This document shows, piece after piece, positions 15,383 through 23,737 of a stretch of 35,300 nt of DNA. The notes under the pieces were generated by a model, which saw only the letters and a program-made list of their open reading frames with translations, was not told the DNA's origin and did no database searches. This DNA comes from Nostoc indistinguendum CM1-VF10 (GTDB lineage: Bacteria; Cyanobacteriota; Cyanobacteriia; Cyanobacteriales; Nostocaceae). The DNA lies in assembly GCA_019359215.1 (NCBI GenBank), contig JAHHHS010000074.1, positions 1 to 35,300 of the forward strand, given 5' to 3'. The position numbers and the translations under genes were made by a program. The stretch's first letter is position 1. Every line of letters starts with the position of its first letter.

Positions 15383-17599
15383 TTACCCAAGACCCAAGCG
15401 GAATTGAATTTTGTCTGCCCATTCAGGGAAGTCGATAAAAGGATTGCGATTGCCCTGCTTTTTATAGATAGCCATATTTCGATGTTTTTCGTGTTCATTG
15501 ACAGGGTAATCTTGGTGCCATTTCAGTAGAGTCTCAAGGCGTTGGACTTCGTACTCATTACTACTATTGTCAATTTGCCCAGGATATCGCAGTAAGAAGT
15601 AAAGAGTTGCTCGCGCCACCTCTCCCTTCCCATTGCCCGGCTCAAATTTTTTCCCTTCAGACTTGCCACAGTTAGTGCGGATTGTTTCCTCAACTTCAAA
15701 ATCAGGAAAGTCATAAAACGGAGTGTTGCCCCGGAAACTGTTACACACGGACTCGCAAGCAAATAAGTGGTGTAGGTCTCCCCGCATCGGTTCTCTTTTT
15801 TGAAACCAAGATTGAGGTACAACGTGTTCGCAGTTGTAAGGCAACTCTGCTTCCAGCACATCGATCTGCTCGCTCAGTTGAAAAGTCCTACCGAGGGATT
15901 CAGAGCGCACTAACTCCTGTAATCTAGCAGTTCGCTCCTGCTCAATTTGTAAATCTTCCCGGATGATCTGCTCAGGCTCGAATTCCAACTGGGAATAGAT
16001 GCTGCGAATTTTGAGATCGGGCTGTATATCTACCCAAGGATAGAGATACACTCGTGGCTTGTAAGATAGTAGCTTGGTATGAGTAGTGCGGAGCAGATCC
16101 TTTAATTGCTTGAACAACTCCCGTGAGTTGAGTGATGAAAGTGTGTCAATTAGATTGCCATAATAATTCTCTTGCTCAGTGCGATCAGCAACTTCATCGT
16201 AGTAGGGAATTGTTCCACGACGGGCTTGTTCTAGAATTTGCAGCTCTTTAGCCAGTTCCGGGTCACTTTCAATATCCCACTGGGCATCATCTTGGCGGCT
16301 ACTATCTGTGGGTTTGGATGACAGGTTATCTGGTTGAGGCACAGAAATAGGAACAGAGGGCGTAGCTACTTCTCCTAAACGCACGCTTAATAGAAGCGGA
16401 ATTGTCCAAGTAACGCTGCCGTCACTAGCAAGATTAGGCAATTTGGGACTAATTTTAGGTGTTTCTTCCTTGATTGCTTCTGAAACAAGTGGGATCTGAT
16501 TAAACATCTCATCTCGAAGAGGGCGCTGTGTTAGAGATAGGTTGTACTGTTTGACATGCTTGACGATGCGGCTGATGCGAATGCCTTCATTGGCTTCCCA
16601 AGCCACTTTATCCTCTCCCAATTCAAGAGTCCACACTTGACCGTCAGTTGCTAAGATTCTGCCCTGCTCATCTTTTTGAGGAACGCCGGAGTGGTGTAGC
16701 CCGACTACTTCCCACTGATCGTTGAAGACAGGAGACCCAGAAGACCCAGGCGCTGTATCTGTCTTATAGTGAAGGAAATCATCGAAGAGATCGACTAGCC
16801 GATTTTCCCGCAGTGCTAGTTGCTTCGGTTGCCCAGATGGGTGTTGAATAATGTTGACGTACTCTCCTAGAATCGCCTTGCCTTCCTCTTCTATCAAGCG
16901 ATTCCAACCAAAAGTCCCTAGAAGAGGTTGTCCACTAGAACTATCTTTGACTGCCACTAAACTGAAATCAAGAAGCTTATCGGTAAGAAAGAAGCTGGCA
17001 GGATCGAGTTCATAGGTGAAAGACTGGAGCATTTGCCCTCCTACACCGCTTTGGTAATTGAACTCTATCAGACTAAAACCTGCTTGCCGGGCATCTGACA
17101 GGACATGGTTGTTAGTCAGTAGAAGGCGAGGAGAAACCATAAAGCCCGTGCCATAGCCAACAAGGCGGTTGCTATTATTACGGATGAGAATCCGACCAAT
17201 GGAACGGGAGACGCTCAACCCATATTCTAAGTAACTCACACTCATTAGGTCGTTTTGACCGAGAATGCGTTCCTGGACGAGACGATTGAAATTTTCTGGG
17301 GATAGAATTTTAACCCCAGCAACTTCAGGTTGCCTTTCCTCAACCATCGTTCTAATAGCGAGAGGATGGTTGGCGATTCGTTCGAGTCTCTTTATGACTC
17401 GCTCTGGAGTATCTACATTGAGTAAATTTCCAGCTTCCATCTCACTCAGGTGTTCTTCACGCTCATGGTGACGCTGTTTGTAGCGTGCTGTCGTTTCTTG
17501 GATTAAGTGATAGGTAATAGCCATATATGCAAATAGGCAGGCTTTAAAGGAGTAAAAGTCGTTGTCTAAGGGGGTGTGTCTCTGTAGTTGGGTAGGCAT
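15383..17599 (-). CDS. trypsin-like serine protease fused to an endonuclease I (EndA/NucM-type) domain
   Basis: A 738-residue intact protein, RBS AGAGGT before ATG 17599. Residues about 1-120 are helical with no signal peptide. Residues about 130-350 are a V8/trypsin-like protease: His165 (LLTNNHVLS), Asp211 (LLDFSLVAV), Ser287 in APGSSGSP, with VVGLHHSG after it. A Pro-rich linker (about 370-440) follows. Residues about 475-735 are an endonuclease I domain: PYNCEHVVPQSWF (His592), RGDLHHLF (Asp608, His610-His611), VCNSFRGN (Asn620) and the late GNRNPFIDFPEWAD motif. EndA nucleases are Mg-dependent non-specific DNases/RNases, usually exported; here the lack of a signal peptide suggests action inside the cell. 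The protease could release or activate the nuclease, or cleave another partner. Neighbours are AAA-like ATPase and Tn3 remnants. Function as a conflict or suicide effector is inference. Confidence 0.9.
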   Translation of the reverse strand: MPTQLQRHTPLDNDFYSFKACLFAYMAITYHLIQETTARYKQRHHEREEHLSEMEAGNLLNVDTPERVIKRLERIANHPLAIRTMVEERQPEVAGVKILSPENFNRLVQERILGQNDLMSVSYLEYGLSVSRSIGRILIRNNSNRLVGYGTGFMVSPRLLLTNNHVLSDARQAGFSLIEFNYQSGVGGQMLQSFTYELDPASFFLTDKLLDFSLVAVKDSSSGQPLLGTFGWNRLIEEEGKAILGEYVNIIQHPSGQPKQLALRENRLVDLFDDFLHYKTDTAPGSSGSPVFNDQWEVVGLHHSGVPQKDEQGRILATDGQVWTLELGEDKVAWEANEGIRISRIVKHVKQYNLSLTQRPLRDEMFNQIPLVSEAIKEETPKISPKLPNLASDGSVTWTIPLLLSVRLGEVATPSVPISVPQPDNLSSKPTDSSRQDDAQWDIESDPELAKELQILEQARRGTIPYYDEVADRTEQENYYGNLIDTLSSLNSRELFKQLKDLLRTTHTKLLSYKPRVYLYPWVDIQPDLKIRSIYSQLEFEPEQIIREDLQIEQERTARLQELVRSESLGRTFQLSEQIDVLEAELPYNCEHVVPQSWFQKREPMRGDLHHLFACESVCNSFRGNTPFYDFPDFEVEETIRTNCGKSEGKKFEPGNGKGEVARATLYFLLRYPGQIDNSSNEYEVQRLETLLKWHQDYPVNEHEKHRNMAIYKKQGNRNPFIDFPEWADKIQFRLGLG

Positions 17600-17860
17600 T
17601 AATACCTCTGAGCAAGCAAGTTGATGCTCACAAGTCTATTCCGTTTTAAAGTACGCTTAAGTACAATGTAACTAGTGGTATTACGTAAATAAGCCACTTT
17701 ATAAAAAATTTTATTAAGGAAAAGCAAGGGAGAATTGATGTGATCGCAGTCGTAGAGAATTTTCCAAAGGCTACCCAAAGCCCAGGATAAACGCACTAAA
17801 GTATAAAAATCTTTTAATACTTGGGTTTGGGCCTTTTATAATTTAGCCTGTTTTATTCAT

Positions 17861-17885
17861 CAGATCCTTATCCAGTAAGGATCTG
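17861..17885. repeat. perfect stem-loop
   Basis: CAGATCCTTA, loop TCCAG, TAAGGATCTG. No T-run follows on either strand, so an intrinsic terminator is unlikely. It sits between divergent genes. Confidence 0.5.
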
Positions 17886-17997
17886 GTGAAAAACCGTGCG
17901 TTTGCCCTGATCCAAAGGCGATTTAATACCTGGCGTTGCATCTACATCAATTGTGATCTTTTGAAAAGTTGCGTCAAGATTCACTTGACAATTCAAA

Positions 17998-18182
17998 TGT
18001 TAGAAAAGCTACTGCTATGGGAAGACTTGAAATAAGACCTTATGTCTAAAAATGTGATGGTGATTCTTTAGCCGAAACGCATTGGTGTTAAACCTTGTGC
18101 AAAGATTCGGTTTACCAGCAAGTTGTTAGAAAAACCTCTGTTACGGGAAAACTGAAAACAAGATTCTATGCTAAAAAATCTT
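17998..18182. repeat. diverged direct repeat of about 58 bp
   Basis: TGTTAGAAAA...GGGAAGACTTGAAATAAGA..TTATG.CTAAAAA at 17998-18055 recurs as TGTTAGAAAA...GGGAAAACTGAAAACAAGA.TCTATG.CTAAAAA at 18124-18182, 126 bp apart, with weaker similarity continuing downstream. It looks like an old tandem duplication of noncoding DNA. Confidence 0.5.
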
Positions 18183-18430
18183 TCTGTAATTCGTCAGCCC
18201 AATGCTATCAATTACAAAATCACACAGCAGGAGTGGCAGCGTGTTCATGAGTTGAGGGGATAGCAAATTACACTTGCCAATCTCAGAGGTTATGCTGCTA
18301 GTTGCCAACACTTGGTAGCAAACAAAACTCAACAGTTATCAGCAACATAGATTTTTTAACTCATTAAAACCTCTGGTTTTTACAAAGCTTTAGTTTGTCA
18401 ACATCATATCGAGGAGTGAAATTAACAGTT

Positions 18431-19180
18431 ATGTCTATTCCCAATGAGCCCGAAAGCAAAAACAGTGAAATCAAGCAAGAATCTTACACTGATATTAATG
18501 GTAATACTCACACTGACTTGACGCGAACCACTGAAACAGTCAAGAACAACGCAGCTAATCCCAACTCTTACACTAACGGTTACGTACAAGGTCGAAATAC
18601 TGAGCGTAGCAATCAACAAGCTGATTTAGCCGAGCGTGACAATAACAGTACTAGTGGTGGTTTGCTGTTGGGTATTATCATTACTTCCCTGCTTGGTTTG
18701 GTTATAGGTGGCGTCTGGTACTTCAACCAGCAGAATAACGCAGCCGTTGACAATACTGTGCCAGTCGTGGTTCCTGTACCAAGTAGTAGTCCAACTCCTA
18801 GTGCTTCTCCACAAACAAAAACGACGATAATCGAAAGAACTAGGGAAGTAGCTGTACCTGTTCCTGTTCCACAAAAGCAGGTTACATTTCCATCTGCACC
18901 TCGCCAACCGGATATTAACATTACTATCCCACCCCAGCAGCCTGCGGCAGAAAAAGCGCCTTCTGTAACTCAGCCAACACCGAAAGTTACACAAAGTCCA
19001 AGTAGTAATACTCCGAATTCGCAGAATGAGGGTAGTACTTCTAGTAATACTGTGGTTCCAAGCGCGAAAAATGATACCTCTAAAACCACTCCACCTCAAG
19101 GAGTAGACCAGTCAAACAGTACATCTAATAGCGGTTCTTCTACCGCAGATGATAGTACTACGGGCGGTTCTGCTCAATAA
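18431..19180 (+). CDS. single-pass membrane protein with a Pro/Ser/Thr-rich tail
   Basis: I start at ATG 18431 (MSIPNEPESKNSEIKQESY), 249 residues; the frame is open to TTG 18395, and GAGGAG lies 15 bases before the ATG, a little far. Residues about 1-80 are polar and Asn/Thr-rich (GNTHTDLTRTTETVK, NNAANPNSYTNGYVQGR). One hydrophobic segment follows at about 81-106 (GLLLGIIITSLLGLVIGGVW). The remaining 140 residues are a disordered, repeat-like tail (PVVVPVPSSSPTPSASP, EVAVPVPVPQKQV, IPPQQPAAEK). The topology suggests an envelope anchor with an extended tail; no enzyme domain. Similar proteins are common in filamentous cyanobacteria and uncharacterised. Confidence 0.75.
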   Translation: MSIPNEPESKNSEIKQESYTDINGNTHTDLTRTTETVKNNAANPNSYTNGYVQGRNTERSNQQADLAERDNNSTSGGLLLGIIITSLLGLVIGGVWYFNQQNNAAVDNTVPVVVPVPSSSPTPSASPQTKTTIIERTREVAVPVPVPQKQVTFPSAPRQPDINITIPPQQPAAEKAPSVTQPTPKVTQSPSSNTPNSQNEGSTSSNTVVPSAKNDTSKTTPPQGVDQSNSTSNSGSSTADDSTTGGSAQ

Positions 19181-19225
19181 CGGCTTCTGAATCAGCCCAC
19201 TTGATAATGCTGGTATTAACGTCAG

Positions 19226-19294
19226 AACCTCACCCGTATTTGCTTACGCAAACGCTCCCCTCTCCTTAGCAAGGAAAGGGGTTGGGGGTGAGGT
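19226..19294. repeat. CCTCACCC/GGGTGAGG dispersed inverted repeat
   Basis: AACCTCACCC at 19226-19235 is the inverse of GGGTGAGGT at 19286-19294, with inner CCCCTCTCCTT...AAGGAAAGGGG also pairing. This is a widespread cyanobacterial intergenic repeat; here it lies 45 bp after the stop of the membrane protein and may terminate its transcript. Confidence 0.6.
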
Positions 19295-19334
19295 CATTCT
19301 GGGCATCGAAAAACGCAAAAGCTCATTATTCGCC

Positions 19335-19618
19335 CTACACCTTCAAGTACAATCCGATTGAGCATCGAGCATCGTTTGTTTCCTCATATCTCTGGCGTTT
19401 ATCAGGGGGTGATTTTTGAGAGTGTCCAGACTGTAAAAGACCTCATTGTAACGGCAACCACTCGCACAGGACTCAAAGTTTTTACGACGATTCTCGATAA
19501 TACCTATCAAATGGGGCGAAAAGTGGCTCTTGATTTCAAATCAAACATGAAGATTGTTTTTGATGAGTTTTTGCCCCAATGGAATTACACCGCTAAACCA
19601 GAGTTACACGTTATTTAA
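19335..19618 (+). pseudogene. ISAzo13-like transposase, 3' fragment
   Basis: PYTFKYNPIEHR is followed, after a 7-bp duplication (GAGCATC) that shifts the frame, by IEHRLFPHISGVYQGVIF...VKDLIVTATTRTGLKVFTTILDNTYQMGRKVALDFKSNMKIVFDEFLPQWNYT. The NPIEHRLF (with the catalytic Glu), TGLKV and PQWNYT motifs are those of the C-terminal end of ISAzo13-family transposases. The 5' part is absent, so it is a dead remnant. Confidence 0.75.
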
Positions 19619-19849
19619 TCCATTATCGAATGGCACTAAGAAAAGCTCTAAGCTATACGGGATAAGCGCTAGAGATTTTAAAGTGATTGTTAAGTGAAGG
19701 TCTTGGTATGGGGCAGGCGATTGTGCTTGATGCAATTCTACGTAGCTTGCTGCCATAGGCATCGCTACAAACGTTGAGTGAGCGCTTTGCTCTTGGCGTA
19801 ACCGCCGGGTTCTTGCGATCGCAACAAGTTAGAAAAGCGAAGCTCGTTC

Positions 19850-21313
19850 ATGAAATACTTTCTTGAAGACGAGCAAGCCAATATAACTACTACTACTGTG
19901 ACACTACGAGTAGAAATTCTCAAGGATAAATTTAATCAAAGTTTGGGATTGCCTTTTAAAGAGCTATTACCATCTTCTGTAGTTGAGCAAGCCATGAAGG
20001 AGCTAAAAATTAGATACTATCAGCGATTATTTGACCCAATAATAACACTTTGGGTATTTTTATCTCAAGTTTTAGATACTGATAAAAGTTGTCATAATGC
20101 AGTGAGTAAAGTCATTGCTTATTTGTCTGGGCTTGAAGTAGAAATCCCTTCTCTTCGAGACGCTCCGCGAACAACAGATACAAGTGCTTATTGCCAAGCG
20201 AGGTCAAGATTACCAGAAACATTATTACAAAAGCTTTTTCACCAGAGTGGTCAAAACTTAGAACAAAAAGTGACAACAGAATATTTATGGTGTGGAAGAA
20301 ATGTGAAAGTAATAGATGGGTCTACGGTATCGATGCCAGACACTCTAGAGAACCAAAAAGCATACCCTCAACCCTCTACTCAAGCATCTGGATGTGGATT
20401 CCCAATTGCAAAAATCGGTGTGATATTTAGTTTAGCTACTGGAGCTGCTATTGCACTATGTATAGATGTTCTGAACACGCATGATATTAAATTAGCCAGA
20501 AATTTATATCAGTTTCTTAATCCATTGGATATCCTTTTAGGAGATAGAGCATTTTGCGCTTATGCCGATTTGATTTCTATTAAAAATATAAATTGTGATG
20601 CAGTTTTTAGGAAACACCAAGCCCGAAAAACCACGATGCGGAAAGGTAAAATAATTGGGTCAAGTGAAAAGTTAGTAACTTGGTATAAGCCTAAGAAATG
20701 CCCACATGGATTGAGTAAATATGAATTTAATGCTTTACCTTCAACCATAACGTTAATGCTTTACCTTCAACCATAACGGTGCGAGAGATTTATTATTACA
20801 TTGTTGTTCCTGGCTTTCGTACTGAACAAGTTAGTTTAATTACTACTCTCCTAGATGCAACAAATTATTCTACTCTGGATATTGTTGGGCTTTACGGCAA
20901 ACGTTGGGATGTTGAACTAGATTTGAGACATCTAAAAACTACTCTAGGAATGGATGTTTTGCGCTGTAAAACTCCTTCTATGGTACGTAAAGAAATTTAT
21001 GTTTATTTGCTTGCTTACAATCTACTTCGTAGCTTAATGTGGTCGGCTGGAACTACTTATACCACTCCTCCATTACGCAAATCAAAAGCAAGGTACCCGC
21101 CACCATTTAATTAACTTTATTCCCGAACTGTTAGCCGCAACTTCAACAAAACGTCTTCAAATTTACCGCACTTTGTTAAAAGTTATTGCTCACAAGGCTG
21201 TTCCCGACCGCCCAGGTCGTAGTGAACCACGAGTTCGTAAACGTCGCCCCAAAATTTACCCCTTGATGACCAAACCCCGGCATGAATTACGAAAACAGTT
21301 GCAAACTGCTTAA
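19850..21313 (+). pseudogene. IS4-family transposase, frameshifted twice
   Basis: The first frame has the N-terminal domain (FNQSLGLPFKELLPSSVVEQAM), the first Asp region NVKVIDGSTVSMPDT, and LLGDRAFCAYADL (second Asp). At 20727-20778 a 26-bp tandem duplication shifts the frame after FNALPSTIT. The next frame gives the IS4 Y-(2)-R-(3)-E-(6)-K motif (YGKRWDVELDLRHLK), TTLGMDVLRCKTP. A further shift near 21080 leads to QGTRHHLINFIPELLAAT...RPGRSEPRVRKRRPK to 21313. Codons LRDAPRT near residue 101-107 come from a short dispersed repeat (about 20150-20172) inserted in frame. Dead copy, but its ends could be mobilised by a relative. Confidence 0.9.
20727..20778 (+). repeat. 26-bp perfect tandem duplication in the IS4 transposase
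   Basis: Two identical copies of a 26-bp unit beginning TTAATGCTTTACCTTCAACC abut exactly (20727-20752, 20753-20778). One copy alone gives an open frame; two shift it by two. Confidence 0.95.
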
Positions 21314-21347
21314 ATCACAAGCCTTTGGGCTTTTCTTAGTGCCATTC

Positions 21348-21482
21348 GGTCTAGCTCCTTCCACCATTGGTAAGCTGTACCGCAATCAGGTAAACCGATT
21401 TGATGCACACACGCTAGATACACTATGTAACTATTTCAAAGTTTCAGCTCTTACCGATTTATTGGAACACCACAATGATTAA
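21348..21482 (+). pseudogene. XRE-type HTH regulator, 5'-truncated by IS4
   Basis: From the IS edge the frame reads GLAPSTIGKLYRNQVNRFDAHTLDTLCNYFKVSALTDLLEHHND, the second half of a Cro/CI-type HTH domain (recognition helix APSTIGKLYRNQ). The front of the domain is missing; an ORF from 21282 runs through the IS end and could supply a start but not a complete HTH. Its stop overlaps the start of the GIY-YIG gene by 8 bases, so the two formed a coupled pair. Confidence 0.75.
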
Positions 21483-22098
21483 TCCCCAAGAACTAGACCT
21501 ACAGTCACTACCCTGGTTACCACTGGAAGAGAAAGCGGCATTTCCCAAGAGGGCTGCTATATACTTTGCCATTGACTCACAAAAGAACATCCAATATATA
21601 GGGCGTTCAGTCAATGTGAGGGAGCGATGGGACAACCATCATAAATACCATGACCTGGCGGCGATGACTGGAATCCGTATTGCTTATCTGTTGGTAGATT
21701 TACCCGAACTACTGCCAGCGATTGAGGACGTGCTGATACTTCACTTCCAACCACCTCTGAACATAATCGGCGTTGCTGCGCGTCAACGCCATGCCCTGAA
21801 CCAAGAACGCCGGATGAAATACATGCTGCTTAAGGACAATAGTAAATATACAGGCATTGATGACCCGGCTCTCGACCTCATACCTGGGCGCAAGGAACAT
21901 GCGGAAATGATAAGGGAGATGAACGAAATACAGACGGACTTGAACCGACTCTCCGAAAATATGGAAAATCACACCTATACGGATTTAGTCGCGGAGTTCA
22001 ACCGAGTGGCGGAACGTAAAAGGCTGGCTGATATCAAGCTGGAACGTATAGAGTCGTACAGGGATTCATTCAGACAATGGGGCAGGCAACGCCCCTAA
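21475..22098 (+). CDS. GIY-YIG family nuclease
   Basis: A 207-residue protein. The N-terminal GIY-YIG domain is clear: AAIYFAID (Tyr30), then QYIGRSVNVRERWDNHHK (Tyr41-Ile42-Gly43, Arg49, His55-His56), and the metal-binding glutamate Glu84 in LPAIEDVLILHFQPPLN. The C-terminal half is a long helical/coiled segment (EMIREMNEIQTDLNRLSENMENHTYTDLVAEFNRVAERKRLADIKLERIES), probably for DNA binding or dimerisation. The domain cuts one DNA strand with one metal ion in known homologues. It was coupled to an XRE regulator that the IS4 element beheaded, so it may now be unregulated. An HTH-plus-GIY-YIG pair recalls mobile-element or restriction-like modules; the role is not known. Confidence 0.9.
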   Translation: MINPQELDLQSLPWLPLEEKAAFPKRAAIYFAIDSQKNIQYIGRSVNVRERWDNHHKYHDLAAMTGIRIAYLLVDLPELLPAIEDVLILHFQPPLNIIGVAARQRHALNQERRMKYMLLKDNSKYTGIDDPALDLIPGRKEHAEMIREMNEIQTDLNRLSENMENHTYTDLVAEFNRVAERKRLADIKLERIESYRDSFRQWGRQRP

Positions 22099-22262
22099 GT
22101 ACTATCCACAGGGGATATTCAGCAAAATTTGTTACTCGAGTGTTCCTCTGTGTGAGGTACAATGACCTTAAGGCGCTTAATCGCGACGCCTTTTACCAAA
22201 TAAATATCGCCATTACAACAACCATCACCGAACCCGTTAAGGCTGTCAGAATTGAAGTAAGT

Positions 22263-22499
22263 TCAAGCAGATGATGAGGATTTAGTAATTCCCAATTCTT
22301 TCTGACTGTCTTTCAACTGTTTCCAAAGTGCCTTTATTTGCTTGTAAGACTCGGACGGGTCAAGCTGACCATTACTTTCCAAAACAGAAATGTAACCGAC
22401 ATTTTGAGCAAATTCTGTTTCATAATAGCCAAACCTATTCCCGAACCAACTTTTACATTCAGCGTGTTTGCGCTCACTACTTTCTATGCTGGTTGGAAA
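22263..22499 (-). pseudogene. 3' fragment of an unrecognised gene
   Basis: The minus frame is open from a stop at 22500-22502 and reads ERKHAECKSWFGNRFGYYETEFAQNVGYISVLESNGQLDPSESYKQIKALWKQLKDSQKELGITK to a stop at 22263-22265. The composition is that of a real protein C-terminus and it uses normal codons, but there is no usable start. I do not recognise the family. It is probably left over after a rearrangement downstream of the GIY-YIG gene. Confidence 0.5.
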
Positions 22500-22633
22500 T
22501 TAAAACGTAAGCACAAGTAAACTAATGAATTGAAAGCTTAAATCAACTGAGGGTCGCATCGGCTTCAATTGTCAAGAGCATGACAGAGAATGAAGTTGAG
22601 TTACTTACGGCAACGGACTGCACATCGCTAGCG

Positions 22634-22906
22634 CTATGTTGTACAAGGTAAACCTGAAAAGTTGAAATGCGAATTGCGAATTGGAAAAACCATGTCTTCA
22701 ACTTCATAACAGCGAGTCATGAGTTTGTTTCGATTTAGCCGAAAGCTGGCTTTTTTCTTTTGAGTTGGCAGAGGTAAAAATAGATACTGTGGATGTTTTA
22801 TACTATCCTCATCACCCAAATATCGGGAAAGTGTACTGTTGATTTGGTAAACTTTTGAGGAGCTTAAAAGCGTTGGGTCGTAAACTTTAATCAAATTTAA
22901 TTCCAT
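22634..22906 (-). CDS. small plasmid protein, copy 1 of a duplicated pair
   Basis: A 90-residue protein, MELNLIKVYDPTLLSSSKVYQINSTLSRYLGDEDSIKHPQYLFLPLP..KKKASFRLNRNKLMTRCYEVEDMV, nearly identical over its first 73 residues to the product of 28105-28374. The tails differ: this copy ends in FPIRNSHFNFSGLPCTT, encoded by the GCGAATTGCGAATT dispersed repeat at 22669-22682, so its original C-terminus (QDNSQQLQLF in the other copy) was replaced. Function unknown; basic and probably nucleic-acid binding (inference). Confidence 0.7.
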   Translation of the reverse strand: MELNLIKVYDPTLLSSSKVYQINSTLSRYLGDEDSIKHPQYLFLPLPTQKKKASFRLNRNKLMTRCYEVEDMVFPIRNSHFNFSGLPCTT

Positions 22907-22958
22907 CTGATTAGTATTGAAGTAGAGTGTGTGATAATCTTTTGTGAAATCGATTTTT

Positions 22959-22998
22959 CTCTCCAGTCAGACTGATTAAATCTGACTAGAGAGTTTTT
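22959..22998. terminator. conserved stem-loop between duplicated genes, copy 1
   Basis: CTCTCCAGTCAGA pairs with TCTGACTAGAGAG over a 9-base loop, followed by TTTTT on the plus strand. Part of it is inside the end of the 22976-23257 gene. The same hairpin lies at 28427-28466. Confidence 0.55.
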
Positions 22999-23257
22999 CA
23001 CGGATAATCTGATTTAATTTTTCCTTTGATTCATCTGACAGAGCATTAAAATCAAACTCTTTGGAGTCCCAAACTTCATAAATACTTGTAGACTCATCAA
23101 CGATATTTGCAATCAAACAAGATTCATCGTCGTAGTTCCAGCCATTTGCTAAGAGCCACGGTAGAACCCCGTCAGATAGCAATAGTTTTTCCAGGTCAAA
23201 GAATTCAGAAAATGATTGCAGATTTTCGACGTTGGGGTGAACAATTGTAATAGTCAT
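22976..23257 (-). CDS. small acidic plasmid protein, copy 1 of a duplicated pair
   Basis: A 93-residue acidic protein, MTITIVHPNVENLQSFSEFFDLEKLLLSDGVLPWLLANGWNYDDESCLIANIVDESTS, about three quarters identical to the product of 28519-28791. The copies diverge at the C-terminus: this one runs into the stem-loop and ends REKLSSQI. No known domain. Gene order with the 22634 gene is the same in both copies. Confidence 0.72.
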   Translation of the reverse strand: MTITIVHPNVENLQSFSEFFDLEKLLLSDGVLPWLLANGWNYDDESCLIANIVDESTSIYEVWDSKEFDFNALSDESKEKLNQIIREKLSSQI

Positions 23258-23737
23258 CTGTGATTAATTATGAATAGTTGAACAGCACGTATTAGCTGTA
23301 GGCAAAGCTTGAGCCACTCATAACTACAGTTCCCTAAGCTCTTGTTACAACTTTTAGCAGTCACAGTTTCGACATAAGTCGATAATGTCTTTGTCAATCA
23401 GATGTGCAATGTTAGATTCATGAAATGAAGCTGATTTTAGTGACGCACAAGGCAGGATTTATTTGCCTTACCTCATCTTTAAGACTAAAATGCTATCTCA
23501 TTCGCAGCTTTTGTTACAGCTAAAGCTTGTTCCCAGATTTCTCCCCAGGGCGGCCGCATCATGTCAATAAACAAAGTCTATTATCAATAGAGCTAAAATA
23601 AATGTCATTAACTCTTGCTTATTGCTAAAATCTTAGGTATCGCTTTGGGGCTTAAAAAATAATCAAGCGTGAAAGGAAAGATTTTTTTGTTGGTTCTTAA
23701 CCTTCGTTGTGACTAAGATAATTTAGATGCGTTTGCC
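23258..23737 (-). other. 480-bp gap holding the edge of the segmental duplication
   Basis: At 23485-23546 the minus frame EQALAVTKAANEIAF-stop matches the C-terminus of the 28889-29440 product (KQALAVTKAAAEMVF-stop). Similarity stops at about 23546 (CCCCAGGGCGGCCGC), which marks the breakpoint of the duplicated block. Beyond it no gene or clear structure is seen. Confidence 0.6.

Larger units (their letters stand above)
17600..18430. other. 831-bp intergenic region with a hairpin and a diverged tandem duplication
   Basis: No gene is supported. It contains the upstream region of the minus-strand protease-nuclease gene, a 10-bp perfect hairpin (17861-17885), two similar copies of about 58 bp (17998-18055 and 18124-18182) and the leader of the gene at 18431. 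Confidence 0.5.
19627..21348 (+). mobile_element. IS4-family insertion sequence with intact ends but a broken transposase
   Basis: Perfect 20-bp terminal inverted repeats: CGAATGGCACTAAGAAAAGC at 19627-19646 and its complement at 21329-21348. Total about 1.72 kb. No clear target duplication, which suggests rearrangement after insertion. It truncates an XRE regulator at its right end. The 19-bp end sequence recurs alone at 26530-26548. Confidence 0.85.

Noticed and set aside
18613..19099. Minus-strand ORFs of 102 and 157 codons
   Set aside because: They are the reverse of the low-complexity Pro/Ser/Thr-rich gene at 18431 and have Arg/Trp/Ser-rich, unnatural composition.
22328..22520. Two overlapping plus-strand ORFs of 60 codons
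   Set aside because: The minus strand here has a better coding frame (22263-22499); the plus ORFs lack RBS and family-like sequence.
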